Assembly: GCF_002165575.1 (NCBI RefSeq)
Contig: NZ_MXQF01000023.1
Coordinates: 1-56,360 of the forward strand
Direction of reading: 5' to 3'
DNA: 56,360 bases
Source of the DNA: Pseudoalteromonas sp. A601
GTDB lineage: Bacteria; Pseudomonadota; Gammaproteobacteria; Enterobacterales; Alteromonadaceae
Shown here: positions 8,218 through 15,664 of the stretch, piece after piece
Layout of the letters: every line of letters begins with the position of its first letter
How positions within the stretch are numbered: the first letter of the stretch is position 1
Notes under the pieces: generated by a model
The model's database searches: none
Told to the model about the DNA's origin: nothing
What the model saw: the letters and a program-made list of their open reading frames with translations, nothing else
Program-made: the position numbers and the translations under genes

Positions 8218-10197
8218 TTAAAATTTTAGCTGGTAGTGTAACGATATTTCTCTCGATACTCCAGCGACAGCACCATCAGCCAATCTAGGATCAAAACTAT
8301 CATAGTGTTTATCAAAAAGGTTATGAATTTTTAAGGATATATCACTTTGCTCAGTTAGTTCATAGCTTGCCACTGCACCAATTAATAAGTAACTTGGCTG
8401 TGAAAATTTAGATATATCATGCCCTATAACGTTAACCTCATCACGCCATATCGTATTAACACTAACCATCATTGGCTTCATATCAAAGCTCGCCACAAGG
8501 GTTGCAAAACGTTTAAAGGTTGGATTCATTGGTGGATCAAAGTACTGCGTATAAGTGCCAGTTAATGAAAAATCAGGTGCAACTTGCCACTGGCTATCTA
8601 ATTCAATCCCACGGTTGGTATCATTTAACTGATTTTCAAAGGTAAACATATTTGTGTTAGATGCATGAGGAACTGTGATAATAAAATCATTAAGTTGGTT
8701 ATGAAAAAATACTGTATTAAAATACCAATTTTCTACCTGATAACGCCAAACTAACTCAGTTGTTTTTACATATTCTGATTGTAAATTTGTATTACCTACG
8801 GTTACATCATCATTGGAATACAACTCGTTCGTTACCGGCGTTCTAAATGATTCCCCATATTGTAATTTAACTGTATTAGCTAAACTTGGTTGGTAAATAG
8901 CAGCTATTCTAGGAGAAAGTTTACTATCGATGTTTTTAACGTCATCATAGCGCCCACCCACAAATAATGTGAATTGATGTGATAAAGTTAGTTTTAATTG
9001 TGTATATAAACTGTGTGTTTCAAACGTAGCTTTAAGGTTTTTAAATGCTGAATAGTCTTTAATCGTCGTTATAGCCCCTAAATAATAGGGTTGTTCAACG
9101 ATTATTTCACCGCTCGCTTGGTCATAATAATTAGTGCGGACATCTGCTGAAATTTGTTTTGAATTTGCATATTCATAGCCTGCATTTATCACCCAATCAT
9201 TATTAAAGTGATGGCTATAATCAATGTCTATATTGAAATCAGTGGTTTGCCAATCAGGCCCTAATAAAAAGTCTTCACTTGCCTTAGGGTTATTCGCACC
9301 CGCTAAGATCAATCCTGCACTGGCTATTTTGTGACCTGAATAAGCTATTTTAGTGGCAAGTTCTGTCGTCGCATTTTTTATCACGCTATAAGCAAGTGAC
9401 ACAAAACTATTTTCACTGTTGTGCTGGTTTTGTTTCGAGTAGCCAGCTAAGTTAATAAACTCATCGAGTTCAACCTGATTATAGCGACCTCTTAACTCTA
9501 ATTCAGCTATATCAAGACCAAATTCAAAATACACTGATTGCAGCGGGTCTTTTACACCTTGCGGGTACTTTTCTCCCTCTTTTTGGTTTATCACAATTGA
9601 CGCAAAACCCATTAGATCATCGGTAAGTTGCTTAGAAACGCTGGCCGAAACACCATACTTACCGTGTGTACCAATCATAGCGGCTAAAGTATTATCAGTA
9701 TGCTTAGTAATTATATTCATTACACCGAGAAATGCATTACTGCCATACAAAGCAGAGCCAGGGCCACGAATAAACTCGACCTTATCAATGACTTCAATTG
9801 GAATAAACGGCATATACACAGATGCTTTACCAAAGGATGACTCGTTAATTCGCTCACCGTTAATCATAACTAAGATATTACCACTATCTAAATAAACACC
9901 TCGAGCATGATCTTTTGGGACAGCACCAACCCAATCGCCTCGGGTAGAGTGCATACCAGGCACAAAATTCATTAATTCGTAGGCACTTTCAATCCCTAAT
10001 AATTGAATGGATTTTTCATTAAATATTGTGATTGATGAAGGAGCTGATGCAATTGTTTCTGGTGTTTTCGATGCAATATCCACTTTTACTTCTAGTAAGT
10101 CTTCAAGTTGCATAGTGAATAATTCATTTGACTCAGTTGCAAATAAGGAAGCCATGTGAAAACAGAAAAGGATACAAAAAAAATGCTTTAGAGTCAT
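8218..10197 (-). CDS. TonB-dependent outer-membrane receptor
   Basis: A 659-residue protein with a signal peptide (MTLKHFFCILFCFHMASLFA) and a plug domain starting near residue 35 with DIASKTPETIASAPSSI. The plug contains VEFIRGPGSALYGSNAFLGVMNIIT, of which the RGPGSALYGSNAFLGV core is the plug signature. A 22-strand barrel follows and ends in LHYQLKF with a terminal Phe. It should import a scarce or bulky ligand across the outer membrane using TonB energy. It is the first gene of an apparent receptor-kinase-regulator operon, which is unusual for a Dct-like system and suggests that the receptor ligand is related to the signal or transported acid. The FecA-like N-terminal signalling domain is absent. 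Confidence 0.87.
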   Translation of the reverse strand: MTLKHFFCILFCFHMASLFATESNELFTMQLEDLLEVKVDIASKTPETIASAPSSITIFNEKSIQLLGIESAYELMNFVPGMHSTRGDWVGAVPKDHARGVYLDSGNILVMINGERINESSFGKASVYMPFIPIEVIDKVEFIRGPGSALYGSNAFLGVMNIITKHTDNTLAAMIGTHGKYGVSASVSKQLTDDLMGFASIVINQKEGEKYPQGVKDPLQSVYFEFGLDIAELELRGRYNQVELDEFINLAGYSKQNQHNSENSFVSLAYSVIKNATTELATKIAYSGHKIASAGLILAGANNPKASEDFLLGPDWQTTDFNIDIDYSHHFNNDWVINAGYEYANSKQISADVRTNYYDQASGEIIVEQPYYLGAITTIKDYSAFKNLKATFETHSLYTQLKLTLSHQFTLFVGGRYDDVKNIDSKLSPRIAAIYQPSLANTVKLQYGESFRTPVTNELYSNDDVTVGNTNLQSEYVKTTELVWRYQVENWYFNTVFFHNQLNDFIITVPHASNTNMFTFENQLNDTNRGIELDSQWQVAPDFSLTGTYTQYFDPPMNPTFKRFATLVASFDMKPMMVSVNTIWRDEVNVIGHDISKFSQPSYLLIGAVASYELTEQSDISLKIHNLFDKHYDSFDPRLADGAVAGVSREISLHYQLKF

Positions 10198-10318
10198 TAC
10201 GCCGCATTACACCTAGGATTTATATTGAATTTATTAGATTGTTTACACAAACTACTATTAACAATAATAATACAAATGCACGGCGGCGTGAGGTTTTTTT
10301 CTAACTATTTACATTTAC

Positions 10319-10582
10319 TTAGGCAGTAACTGTAGTGCGTTTCGCTTTAATATACTTATACAAGCCAATTAGCGAAGCTGCTATCCAAAATATTTCAATA
10401 ACAAAACTTGCTAAATTAAAGTTATAACAAAGACTTATAAGCAATAAAATAGCGCCTGAAAGGTTCATCATATTATAAAGCAAGCCAGTAGGTGTTGCTT
10501 TACCAAGTTGTAGCATAAAAAACGCGCCAACCACCAAAAAAGTACCTGTCATACCAATAATATCAAATAAAAGTGCAATCAC
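10319..10582 (-). CDS. Small inner-membrane protein, CBU_0592-like
   Basis: An 87-residue protein with three hydrophobic segments and motifs FDIIGMTGTFLVVGAFF and NLSGAILLLISL, matching the family of small bacterial membrane proteins typified by CBU_0592. The function of the family is unknown. The start is GTG, supported by AAGGG eight bases upstream on the minus strand. It lies upstream of, and in the same direction as, the TonB receptor gene with a 121-base gap, so shared transcription is uncertain. Confidence 0.72.
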   Translation of the reverse strand: MIALLFDIIGMTGTFLVVGAFFMLQLGKATPTGLLYNMMNLSGAILLLISLCYNFNLASFVIEIFWIAASLIGLYKYIKAKRTTVTA

Positions 10583-10633
10583 GAGGGGTTCCCTTGTCCA
10601 TTACGATAATCACCCACACTACTGGCCCATTCC

Positions 10634-10724
10634 ATGGGGAGGGTTGTTTTCATTCATTGAAACAGCAAACCGAGCGATCTTAACAAACTTCTTTGAACAT
10701 CACAGGATATATGTCCTCCCCTAT
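10634..10724. other. Intergenic stretch with long-range inverted repeat
   Basis: GGGGAGG (10636-10642) pairs with CCTCCCC (10715-10721). Between them is a smaller hairpin, TTTC-N7-GAAA around 10649-10662. The 411-base gap 10583-10993 otherwise holds only a doubtful short reading frame. This could be a structured leader or nothing. Confidence 0.25.
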
Positions 10725-10793
10725 GAGCACTATAAATAAAGCCAACCTTATTATTTGCTTCAATTATAGAGCCTAACGGCCGCTATTTAATAA

Positions 10794-10964
10794 ATGAATA
10801 AACAACATATCACCCTAAACGTGGATCCTGTTAGACAAAGTAATCAAGGGGTTGCCGCTGAAAGAACCCATTCCCTCGAAGGGAAAGAACAAGTTCGTGT
10901 CTATTTAGTTAATATGCATAAGCTTCAATATGCTAATTTATACAACGGTATTAATGCCAGTTAG
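10794..10964 (+). CDS. Doubtful 56-residue reading frame
   Basis: An ATG-to-TAG frame encodes a hydrophilic peptide beginning MNKQHITLNVDPV and ending LYNGINAS. No Shine-Dalgarno sequence precedes the ATG. The composition (acidic/basic mix, no membrane segment) is protein-like rather than random, but the peptide is not recognised. It lies 59 bases upstream of the M14 reading frame in the same direction. It is reported because it is the only coherent frame in this gap; it may not be translated. Confidence 0.22.
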   Translation: MNKQHITLNVDPVRQSNQGVAAERTHSLEGKEQVRVYLVNMHKLQYANLYNGINAS

Positions 10965-11023
10965 TTGCGCTAAAGTATCAGCATAGATAAGCTATGCCCT
11001 TTATTGTTAAAGATGAAGATTTT

Positions 11024-11938
11024 ATGAGCGAAAATAGATACCCAATTGGCACTGCAGGGACACCTTGGTCAAACCAAGAAAAACAGCAATGGTTTAATAA
11101 ACAAACTATTAAGCGCAGCTATCAGCAGCAAGTTGTCTCTGAGATTAATGAATTAAGTGAACAGTTTGATATTCAGCAGTACGGTACACTGGAGTACAAC
11201 ACTGAACACTACCCGCTTTATGTTATCAAATCTAAAAACTGGCAAGCTGATAAACCATGCGTATTAGTAACGGGTGGTGTCCATGGTTATGAAACCAGTG
11301 GTGTGCATGGGGCATTACGATTTGTAAAAACCAAGGCTGCACAATACAGTGAGCATTTTAATTTGCTTGTTGCCCCTTGTATCAGCCCTTGGGGATACGA
11401 AACGATTAATCGTTGGAACCCTGCGGCCATAGATCCTAACCGCTCTTTTTATATTGACAGCCCAGCTCCTGAGTCAGCAGCCATAATGGCTTATATGCAA
11501 AACAACAATATCGCGCCAATTGCACATATTGATTTACATGAAACCACTGACACTGATAACAGCGAGTTTAGGCCAGCCCTTGCAGCCCGTGAAGGTACGA
11601 TAAATACAAATTGGAATATACCCGATGGGTTCTACCTCGTTGCAGATTCAGTAAAACCAGAAACTGCATTTCAAACAGCGATTATTAAAAAGGTTGCTCA
11701 AGTCACGCACATTGCGCCAAGTGATGAAAACAATCAATTAATTGGTGTGCCTCAAGAACAGTTAGGTGTAATTAATTACAGTGCTCGTAAATTAGGTTTA
11801 TGTATGGGCTTTACTGACGCACAATATGTGTCGACAACAGAGGTATACCCTGATAGCCCCACAGCGACACATGAAGAATGTATCCTTGCCCAAGTTGCCG
11901 CTATTACTGGCGGATTAGATTACATTTTAGCAAAATAG
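11024..11938 (+). CDS. M14-family zinc carboxypeptidase / AstE-AspA-like deacylase
   Basis: The zinc site is visible. His and Glu are in GGVHGYETSG (H97 and E100 counted from an upstream ATG at 10994; subtract 10 from this start) and the second His is in HIDLHETTD (H182). The substrate-binding Arg is in IDPNRSF. The length of about 304 residues fits the small cytoplasmic M14 group that also contains succinylglutamate desuccinylase and aspartoacylase. Hydrolysis of an amide or peptide bond at a small acyl or amino acid is expected; the substrate is unknown. Two starts are possible. The upstream ATG at 10994 has no clear ribosome site. The ATG at 11024 is preceded by GATGAAG and gives MSENRYPIGT, which suits the conserved region better. 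Confidence 0.8.
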   Translation: MSENRYPIGTAGTPWSNQEKQQWFNKQTIKRSYQQQVVSEINELSEQFDIQQYGTLEYNTEHYPLYVIKSKNWQADKPCVLVTGGVHGYETSGVHGALRFVKTKAAQYSEHFNLLVAPCISPWGYETINRWNPAAIDPNRSFYIDSPAPESAAIMAYMQNNNIAPIAHIDLHETTDTDNSEFRPALAAREGTINTNWNIPDGFYLVADSVKPETAFQTAIIKKVAQVTHIAPSDENNQLIGVPQEQLGVINYSARKLGLCMGFTDAQYVSTTEVYPDSPTATHEECILAQVAAITGGLDYILAK

Positions 11939-11949
11939 TTAACAATTTA

Positions 11950-12007
11950 AACCAAAGTATATAGACGTAGAACCTAATTATTTTAGTCTATAATATCTAC
12001 TTTGGTT
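11950..12007. repeat. 58-bp imperfect inverted-repeat element
   Basis: Outer arms AACCAAAGTA (11950-11959) and TACTTTGGTT (11998-12007) and inner arms TATAGAC (11960-11966) and GTCTATA (11986-11992) pair perfectly, with a five-base bulge on one side. It lies just after the M14 gene stop. It may act as a terminator or be a small mobile repeat. Confidence 0.55.
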
Positions 12008-12145
12008 AATTTTAAAGCTGTATAAACTACAAACAATTAAAATGATAGAAAATTTATGCAAAACACATAATTTGATAATAAAGAACTAGATTTAAGTCTG
12101 TATTTGTTTAAAATTCGCGCTCTTTAATTTTAGCAAGGACAGAAA

Positions 12146-12559
12146 TTGGAATTTAAAAATAAGTATGGTCACGTCATTTTGCAACATAAAAACAACATTA
12201 TTACAGCTAGCTTTGCCGGCAATATTAATGAGCGTTTAGCTAATGAGTTTAGTCATCAGTTATTAACCTGTGTTAAACAATTCGCAGGGGCTCCTTGGGG
12301 TTACATAAGTAATTCATTTTCAGTGCAAGCTGCTACCCCTGACGCAGAAAAAAGCTTTGTTAATTTAACAACCAATATGTTTAAAGAAGGCTGTATCGCC
12401 AGTGCCTATATTTTAGGTTCAACCCTGGCTATAAACCAAATGCAACGCGTACTGAATAATGCAGGCCTGAATCACTTAAACATTCATGACTACTTATTTA
12501 ATAGCTTAGATGAGGCAAAGTTATATATTGAAAAAATGATAACAGAGCCTGCATTCTAA
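12146..12559 (+). CDS. STAS-like (SpoIIAA-type fold) hypothetical protein, TTG start
   Basis: A 137-residue soluble protein. Alternating strands and helices (HVILQHKNNIITASFAG, FAGAPWGYISNSF, CIASAYILGS, FNSLDEAKLYIEKM) resemble the STAS/SpoIIAA-like single-domain proteins common in marine gammaproteobacteria. Such proteins are thought to take part in anti-anti-sigma-like or membrane-associated signalling; no function is proven here. The start is TTG, supported by AAGGA at 12135-12139 with six bases of spacing, and there is no better ATG. It is a single gene convergent with ccoG and is preceded by a long AT-rich gap. Confidence 0.65.
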   Translation: MEFKNKYGHVILQHKNNIITASFAGNINERLANEFSHQLLTCVKQFAGAPWGYISNSFSVQAATPDAEKSFVNLTTNMFKEGCIASAYILGSTLAINQMQRVLNNAGLNHLNIHDYLFNSLDEAKLYIEKMITEPAF

Positions 12560-12582
12560 ACTTTAAAAACCTTACCGAATAT

Positions 12583-13965
12583 TTAATTTCGATAAAATAA
12601 ACTTGGCTGCGTTTGTGTAATGCTCGCATCCTCATTTGCTGTTACAACAAACTCAAGCTTTGTCATTTTTTTAGCTAAGTCATAACCATCTGCCACAATA
12701 GTCACGGGTATTTGTTTCATAACGCCTGGCTCCACTCTTGTATTCTGCGGGCTCTTAAGTGTTGCTATATCAAGCCCCTTTAATGAAATACGGTAGTGTA
12801 ACGGTTGCTGTGTTTTATTAATAATAGTTAAAGTATAAGGGTTTTCTACCAATCCCTCATAGTTCACTCTATATAGAGCGTTTCTATCGCGCAATACTGA
12901 GACTTCGATTGGCGTTCGTGCGCCAAGCCACGCAATCATCGCAATGGATAACAACAACGTTAGTCCACCATACCCTATAAGCTTTAATCTAAATGGATTG
13001 GTCGTCCCACCGGACATTTGTTTTTCACTGGCATATTTTATAAGGCCTTTATCATAGCCAAACTTGTTCATCGTATCATCGCACGCGTCGATACATAAAC
13101 CACAATTAATACACTCATACTGTAAACCATTGCGAATATCTATACCCGCTGGGCATACCTCTACACACAAATTACAATCAACACAATCACCTAAACCTAA
13201 CTTTTTAGGATCTGCTTTACGTTTACGTGGGCCACGATTTTCACCTCGTTGACTGTCATAAGTAACAAGCAATGTATCTTTATCAAACATAACCGATTGA
13301 AAGCGTGAATAAGGGCATGCAACCGTGCACATTTTTTCACGCAAGAACCCTGCATTGCCGTAAGTACAAAAAGCGAATAAAAACACCCAGAAGCTGGTGA
13401 TACCTGTCCATTGTAATGTAAGCATGTCGCTATATAGTGACTTTGCAGGTATAAAATACGCCATAAATGAAGTCGCAGTTAAAATTGAGATCACTAACCA
13501 GGCGCTATGTTTGGTGATTTTTTTACGCCATTTAGTAAAGCCCCATGGTGATTTATCAAGCTTAATACGTTGATTACGAGTCCCTTCTACACGTTGTTCC
13601 ACCCACGAAAACAGTAACATCCAAATAGTCTGCGGGCAGGTATATCCGCACCATACCCGGCCCAACCAATTTGTAACAAAAAAAAGCGCAAATGCACCTA
13701 ACATAAACAACAGCGCAAGTATCATAAAGTCTTGCGGTAGCAGGGTTAAGCCAAAAATGCTGAATTTCTGTGTTGCGACATCAAGTAAAACAGCTTGCTG
13801 ACCTTTATAAGGGATCCAGGGGATAGCAATAAAAGTAAGCATCAATAACCACCCGAGATTTTGTCGGATGCGTTGAAAAAAGCCCTTTTGCTCACGAATG
13901 TATATTGGCCCTTCATGCTTGTAGGGCTTAATGATCATATCTTCTTCTTTAATATCAAACTTCAT
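12583..13965 (-). CDS. ccoG: Cytochrome c oxidase accessory ferredoxin CcoG (RdxA/FixG)
   Basis: A 460-residue membrane protein needed for maturation of cbb3-type oxidase, where it is thought to reduce Cu(II) for insertion into CcoN. Membrane segments flank the motif WCGYTCPQTIW. Two 4Fe-4S motifs follow, CVDCNLCVEVCPAG and CINCGLCIDAC. After a last membrane segment there is a periplasmic Ig-like FixG C-terminal domain (about 350-460). The reading frame extends upstream to 14007, but the sigma-54 promoter lies at 14003-14018, so only the ATG at 13965 can be the start. No ccoNOPQ genes are adjacent. Regulation by the PAS activator encoded next to it is proposed from repeated operator-like sites. 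Confidence 0.92.
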   Translation of the reverse strand: MKFDIKEEDMIIKPYKHEGPIYIREQKGFFQRIRQNLGWLLMLTFIAIPWIPYKGQQAVLLDVATQKFSIFGLTLLPQDFMILALLFMLGAFALFFVTNWLGRVWCGYTCPQTIWMLLFSWVEQRVEGTRNQRIKLDKSPWGFTKWRKKITKHSAWLVISILTATSFMAYFIPAKSLYSDMLTLQWTGITSFWVFLFAFCTYGNAGFLREKMCTVACPYSRFQSVMFDKDTLLVTYDSQRGENRGPRKRKADPKKLGLGDCVDCNLCVEVCPAGIDIRNGLQYECINCGLCIDACDDTMNKFGYDKGLIKYASEKQMSGGTTNPFRLKLIGYGGLTLLLSIAMIAWLGARTPIEVSVLRDRNALYRVNYEGLVENPYTLTIINKTQQPLHYRISLKGLDIATLKSPQNTRVEPGVMKQIPVTIVADGYDLAKKMTKLEFVVTANEDASITQTQPSLFYRN

Positions 13966-14002
13966 AATACTTACTTCATAGTGACGGTGACATATAAGTA
14001 TT

Positions 14003-14018
14003 TGCAACTTTCAGACCA
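14003..14018 (-). promoter_or_regulatory. Sigma-54 promoter of ccoG
   Basis: On the minus strand the element reads TTGGTCTGAAAGTTGC followed by AAAT. GG (complement of 14016-14017) and GC (complement of 14004-14005) are ten bases apart. The predicted start is near 13992, 27 bases before the ccoG ATG. Confidence 0.8.
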
Positions 14019-14078
14019 AACTGAAGATTTTATTATAACTTAAAATTCAATACCTTAAGATTAAAATCAAAAAACAAA

Positions 14079-14096
14079 TTCGCGATATATAACGAA
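14079..14096. promoter_or_regulatory. Operator-like palindrome, copy 1 (ccoG upstream)
   Basis: TTCGCGATATATAACGAA, a near-palindrome with 17 of 18 matches to the local consensus TTCGCGATATATCACGAA. It is centred about 95 bases upstream of the predicted ccoG start site. Confidence 0.7.
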
Positions 14097-14097
14097 T

Positions 14098-14115
14098 TAC
14101 GCGCTATATCACGAA
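14098..14115. promoter_or_regulatory. Operator-like palindrome, copy 2 (ccoG upstream)
   Basis: TACGCGCTATATCACGAA, 16 of 18 matches to the same consensus, adjacent to copy 1 with a centre spacing of 19 bases. It overlaps the stop codon of the PAS activator gene. Confidence 0.65.
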
Positions 14116-15527
14116 CTTTTAACTAACCCTAATTTTTTCATTTTGGATCTAAGTGTACTTTCTGGGACGCCTAATAAGCTTGCAGCACCATTAGCACCTG
14201 ATATTTTATTGTTTGTCAGAGAAAGAACACTACTGATGTGCTGCCTCAATAAATCATCAAGAGACAGTGATGAATTAACTGGCGTTTTCGAATGTGAATT
14301 CAACGGTTGGGTCAAATTTAAAATTGATTGTTTTGATAAAATAGCTTCACGTTCAAGTACGTTTTGTAATTCACGAATGTTACCGGGCCAATCATAGGCT
14401 TGTAATTGACTAAGCGCTTTATTGCTGAGCCCTTTTAACTGTTTACCTAAACGTTTATTTAGCTGTTGCACCAAGTTAATACATAAAAGTGGGATATCTT
14501 CTTTACGCTCTTTAAGTGCGGGAACTCTGATCGGAAACACATTTAGTCGATAATATAAATCTATTCTAAACGTCCCCTCTTCGACCATTTTCGATAGATC
14601 ACGGTTTGTTGCAGCAATAACACGTATATTTACCTTTATTGTTTGGCTACCGCCGACTCTTTCAAACTCTTGTTCTTGTAACACTCGTAGTAATTTGCTC
14701 TGCGCCTCAAGTGGTAATTCGGCTATTTCATCTAAAAACAGCGTCCCATTATGGGCTAACTCAAAACGACCTTTACGCCTTTCATTTGCGCCTGTAAAAG
14801 CACCTTTTTCATGACCAAATAATTCAGACTCGAGCAAACTTGCAGTAAATGCTGCACAATTAACTTTTATAAATGATTGAGTGCTGCGATTGCTTAACCG
14901 ATGCAAGTTGCGAGCTACTAACTCTTTACCCGTGCCATTTTCACCTAATATTAATACAGTACTGTCGGTTGGACTTACTAATTTTATTTGTTCTAACATA
15001 GCGTGAAAAACATGGCTTTTACCGACTAACCCTGAGTCTTGCCAATCTTCGTTTAATTGTGCTGTAAGGTAACTATTTTCATCTTTAAGTTGCTCACTTA
15101 AGTCACTAACTTGTGTGAGTGCTTGACGTAAAGCCAATTGGGTTTCGTGTTGTTTTGATACATCGCGAAATACAGCGACCGCACCAATTAGTTGATCGTT
15201 TTTATACACTGGGGTCGATGTATATTCCACAGGAAAAAAACTGCCATCTTTGCGCCAAAACACTTCATCTTTAACTTGCCGATGAATACCATCAAACATT
15301 GTACAATAGATTTGACACTCGTCTGCAGGATACGCCCTCCCATCTGCATGGCTATGGTGATGATACTGATGAATTTTTTTACCTAATAATTCATCTGCGC
15401 TCCAACCTGTCATTTTCTCTGCCGCCGGGTTGACAAAAACTGCATTTCCCGACAAATCAAAGCCGTAAATTCCCTCACCTACTGCATTTAATAACAAACT
15501 TGGGTCATTTAAAAACTGTTTAATCAT
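14109..15527 (-). CDS. PAS-domain sigma-54-dependent transcriptional activator
   Basis: A 472-residue activator of the bacterial enhancer-binding family without a receiver domain. A PAS domain (about 8-125) contains LLNAVGEGIYGFDLSG and the PAC-like segment FWRKDGSFFPVEYTSTPV. A short coiled linker (DLSEQLKDENSYL) leads to the AAA+ domain with Walker A GENGTGKE and an intact GAFTGA loop. The Fis-type helix-turn-helix is at the C-terminus (GANGAASLLGVPESTLRSKM). The PAS domain should sense a small ligand, redox state or cofactor; which one is unknown. Three matching palindromes lie at this locus, two before the sigma-54 promoter of ccoG, which makes ccoG its likely target. It is divergent from the ABC exporter genes. 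Confidence 0.85.
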   Translation of the reverse strand: MIKQFLNDPSLLLNAVGEGIYGFDLSGNAVFVNPAAEKMTGWSADELLGKKIHQYHHHSHADGRAYPADECQIYCTMFDGIHRQVKDEVFWRKDGSFFPVEYTSTPVYKNDQLIGAVAVFRDVSKQHETQLALRQALTQVSDLSEQLKDENSYLTAQLNEDWQDSGLVGKSHVFHAMLEQIKLVSPTDSTVLILGENGTGKELVARNLHRLSNRSTQSFIKVNCAAFTASLLESELFGHEKGAFTGANERRKGRFELAHNGTLFLDEIAELPLEAQSKLLRVLQEQEFERVGGSQTIKVNIRVIAATNRDLSKMVEEGTFRIDLYYRLNVFPIRVPALKERKEDIPLLCINLVQQLNKRLGKQLKGLSNKALSQLQAYDWPGNIRELQNVLEREAILSKQSILNLTQPLNSHSKTPVNSSLSLDDLLRQHISSVLSLTNNKISGANGAASLLGVPESTLRSKMKKLGLVKSS

Positions 15528-15540
15528 TACAATTAATCCA

Positions 15541-15558
15541 TTCGCGAAATATCACGAT
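15541..15558. promoter_or_regulatory. Operator-like palindrome, copy 3 (activator/ABC divergent region)
   Basis: TTCGCGAAATATCACGAT, 16 of 18 matches to TTCGCGATATATCACGAA. It sits 14 bases upstream of the activator ATG and about 107 bases upstream of the ABC ATPase ATG. No GG-N10-GC sigma-54 element is visible in this gap, so a role in autorepression is as likely as activation. Confidence 0.6.
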
Positions 15559-15664
15559 TATTATGACACTGTTCCTTGATTGTTTACACTTTTTCTTACA
15601 ATTATTTTGTTACATTAAATTTACCAAAAACTTACACTGACTAAAACAACAGCGCAAGGCTCCT

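Noticed and set aside
10262..10300. CACG-GCGG-CGTG hairpin with T run upstream of the TonB receptor gene
   Set aside because: Short four-base stem and the T run is on the strand with no gene to terminate; more likely chance.
14018..14078. IHF site upstream of ccoG
   Set aside because: AATCAAAAAACAA matches only the first half of the consensus; the TTR part is missing.
14079..14115. ModE-like (molybdate) operator
   Set aside because: Some similarity to CGnTATATA, but the arms are closer together and no molybdenum genes are near. The same 18-mer recurs at the activator gene, which favours that regulator.
15559..15664. Sigma-54 promoter for the ABC exporter
   Set aside because: No GG-N10-GC element on either strand in the gap, unlike the porin and ccoG gaps.
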